This document shows, in pieces, positions 31,109-32,652 of a stretch of 32,652 nt of DNA; within the stretch, counting starts at the first letter, position 1; each line of letters opens with the position of its first letter. The notes below the pieces were generated by a model. It was not told the DNA's origin and searched no databases. It was given only the letters and a program-made list of their open reading frames with translations. Source of the DNA: Deltaproteobacteria bacterium (GTDB lineage: Bacteria; Desulfobacterota; Desulfuromonadia; Desulfuromonadales; JAAYDE01); contig JAFZPK010000110.1 of NCBI GenBank assembly GCA_017552515.1, positions 1 through 32,652 on the forward strand, read 5' to 3'. A program made the position numbers and the translations under genes.

Positions 31109-32652
31109 ATGCTTGACGCCATTCGCAAAAAGCAAAAATCAGTCTTCATCCAGGCCATCTTCTGGATCATCATCGCCGCCTTTATTGGGACCATATTTTT
31201 GGTCTGGGGCAAAGGAGAATTCGGCAACGAAAAGGACGATCGCCTAGCTGTGGAAGTGAACGGTACCCGCATCAATCTGGACGTTTACGAGCAAACCCGG
31301 CAGAACTTGGCCTCTTTCTACCGGCAGATCTACGGCGGTCAGTTCTCTCCGGAGATGGAAAAGCGTCTCAATCTCCCTCAACAGGCCCTGCAGAAGCTGA
31401 TCGATCAGACGCTTTTGCTTCAGGAAGGAAAACGGCTGGGAATCACCGTGTCCAAAAAGGAGTTGATCGACTCCATCGCCGCCATTGAGGCGTTTCAAGT
31501 TGACGGCGTTTTTAACCGTCAGCAGTATATTGGTCTCCTGGCCCACCAGCGTCTTACTCCCGCCCAATTCGAGCAGTCGCAGCGCAACCACCTGCTGATG
31601 GAGAAGACACAGAACAAAGTGGCGGAAAGCGCCAAGGTTTCCGACGAAGACGTTTTGAACGCCTTCAAAAAACGCGAGGAAAAAATCAACCTGAACTTTG
31701 TCCGTATGAAACCTTCGGCCTTTGAGGAAAAGGTCACGGTGGACAATTCCAAACTCGAAGAGTTTTTGGCCGAACACAAGGAAATGTTCAGGGTCCCCGA
31801 AAAGTTCGTCATTGACTATGTGACTTTCGATCCCGCGAATTTCCGGGAGCAGGCGGGTGATCATACGCCCGAAGAGCAAGAGCGTTACTACAACCGCCAC
31901 CGCGAACAGTTCGAAATAGATGAAAGCGTCAAGGTGGCGCAGATCGTACTGGGATTTCCGGAAAACGCCGATGATGCGGCCAAGGAGCAAGTCCGCGTAC
32001 TGGCGGAAAAAACGCTGGACGAGCTGCGTACCGGAGCCGACTTTGCCAAAGTGGCGGCTGAACGCTCCACCGACAAGGAAAGCGCAGCCAGGGAAGGCGT
32101 CATGGGCACTTTTGGCCGCGGCGGCGCGTTGGCACCCGAGCTGGAAGATGCCGTCTTCGCCTTGCGCAAAGGCCAGATAAGCGAGCCCATTGCCATGGAT
32201 GACGGTTATCACCTGATCAAGCTTCTGGAGTATACCGAAGCCGGCTTCAAACCCCTTGAAACCGTCCTGGACGAAGTCAATGCCGGCCTGAGCGAGGAAA
32301 AGGCCCGGGCCTTGGCGCTTGACAAGGCCATGGACTTCTACAACATCAACCGCCGTGAACATGACCTGGCCGCCGCCGCCAAAGCGGTCGGAATGCCTCT
32401 CGGAACCACACCGCCCTTTGAAACTGGAGAAGCGGCAGGCGATCTGGGCATTCTGACGGAAAATGCCGCCATGGTTACCGATCAGGCGCCGGGCAATCTC
32501 AACCGTCCCATGTCGCTGGGCGGTAAAATCGTCGTGATGTCCCTGCGGGAACGCCAGCCAAGCTTCATTCCCCAGCTTGCCGAAGTCCACGAGAAAGTGG
32601 AACAGATGATGCGCGAGGAAAGCGCCGCCCAGCTTGCCAAAGATGCCGCGGC
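31109..32652 (+). CDS. ppiD: PpiD/SurA-type periplasmic folding factor (runs off the window)
   Basis: At least 514 residues are visible with no stop before the right edge. Like PpiD it has a short basic N-terminus, one membrane segment (about 12-33, VFIQAIFWIIIAAFIGTIFLVW) and a large periplasmic part: a SurA-N-like helical domain (about 45-230, VNGTRINLDVYEQTRQNL and QQALQKLIDQTLLLQEGKRLG) and a parvulin rotamase domain (about 270-370) with VMGTFGRGGALAPELEDAVF and DGYHLIKLLEY. Such proteins help newly exported outer-membrane and periplasmic proteins fold. GGGAGG (31090-31095) lies 13 bases before the ATG. Divergent from mreB. SurA_N_3/PpiD family membership is clear; whether it is the true functional PpiD is inferred. 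Confidence 0.9.
   Translation, partial: MLDAIRKKQKSVFIQAIFWIIIAAFIGTIFLVWGKGEFGNEKDDRLAVEVNGTRINLDVYEQTRQNLASFYRQIYGGQFSPEMEKRLNLPQQALQKLIDQTLLLQEGKRLGITVSKKELIDSIAAIEAFQVDGVFNRQQYIGLLAHQRLTPAQFEQSQRNHLLMEKTQNKVAESAKVSDEDVLNAFKKREEKINLNFVRMKPSAFEEKVTVDNSKLEEFLAEHKEMFRVPEKFVIDYVTFDPANFREQAGDHTPEEQERYYNRHREQFEIDESVKVAQIVLGFPENADDAAKEQVRVLAEKTLDELRTGADFAKVAAERSTDKESAAREGVMGTFGRGGALAPELEDAVFALRKGQISEPIAMDDGYHLIKLLEYTEAGFKPLETVLDEVNAGLSEEKARALALDKAMDFYNINRREHDLAAAAKAVGMPLGTTPPFETGEAAGDLGILTENAAMVTDQAPGNLNRPMSLGGKIVVMSLRERQPSFIPQLAEVHEKVEQMMREESAAQLAKDAA

Noticed and set aside
31244-32590. 448-codon minus-strand frame opposite the ppiD-like gene
   Set aside because: Antisense to a clear SurA/PpiD protein whose frame simply runs off the window.

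Overview
The window is a chromosomal segment from a Gram-negative, rod-shaped bacterium with moderately high GC. It carries an outer-membrane TolC-type protein, a lipoprotein with a lipobox, a complete MreBCD/PBP2/RodA elongation set and a PpiD-type periplasmic folding factor. A lone 2-hydroxyacyl-CoA dehydratase-type activase suggests an anaerobe. Overall gene content and order would suit the Desulfobacterota (former Deltaproteobacteria), but that assignment is inference. I saw no tRNA, rRNA, CRISPR array, insertion sequence or phage gene.

Left part (1-6112): the end of a DUF2062-like membrane protein, then a DUF2868 membrane protein followed by a DUF3482 GTPase, a family pair of unknown function. 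The GTPase ends in 23 near-perfect pentapeptide repeats with an acidic or charged fifth residue. It is followed by a decayed second copy, frameshifted inside its P-loop. Between the two copies lies a relic of the 3' end of the DUF192 gene whose intact version flanks the second copy. This shows that a block of GTPase plus DUF192 tail was duplicated in tandem and that the second GTPase copy then degenerated.

Middle part (5552-17917): DUF192 and rlmN overlap on the minus strand. Next come a PAS-GGDEF-EAL protein with a spoiled GGDEF site and intact EAL residues, a small exported protein with a calcium-loop motif, and an SH3b/NlpC-P60 lipoprotein. On the plus strand follow a 61-residue Cys-rich protein, a 1768-residue fusion of a roughly 740-residue multi-spanning membrane region to a cellobiose-phosphorylase-like (GH94/GH36-type) domain, and the activase.

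Right part (18319-32652): a type I secretion set on the plus strand (TolC-family protein, LapB-like ABC transporter with a catalytically dead C39-like domain, HlyD-family adaptor). A perfect 18-bp terminator-like hairpin separates the first gene from the other two. No secreted substrate is in view. Convergent to it is the cell-elongation cluster on the minus strand, read mreB-mreC-mreD-mrdA-rodA-TPR protein-Smr protein. Divergent from mreB is a ppiD-like gene that runs off the window. Its promoter has a good -35/-10 pair with 17-bp spacing.

The most unusual items are the duplicated and decaying GTPase locus with its pentapeptide tail, the membrane/phosphorylase fusion, and the hairpin inside the secretion operon.
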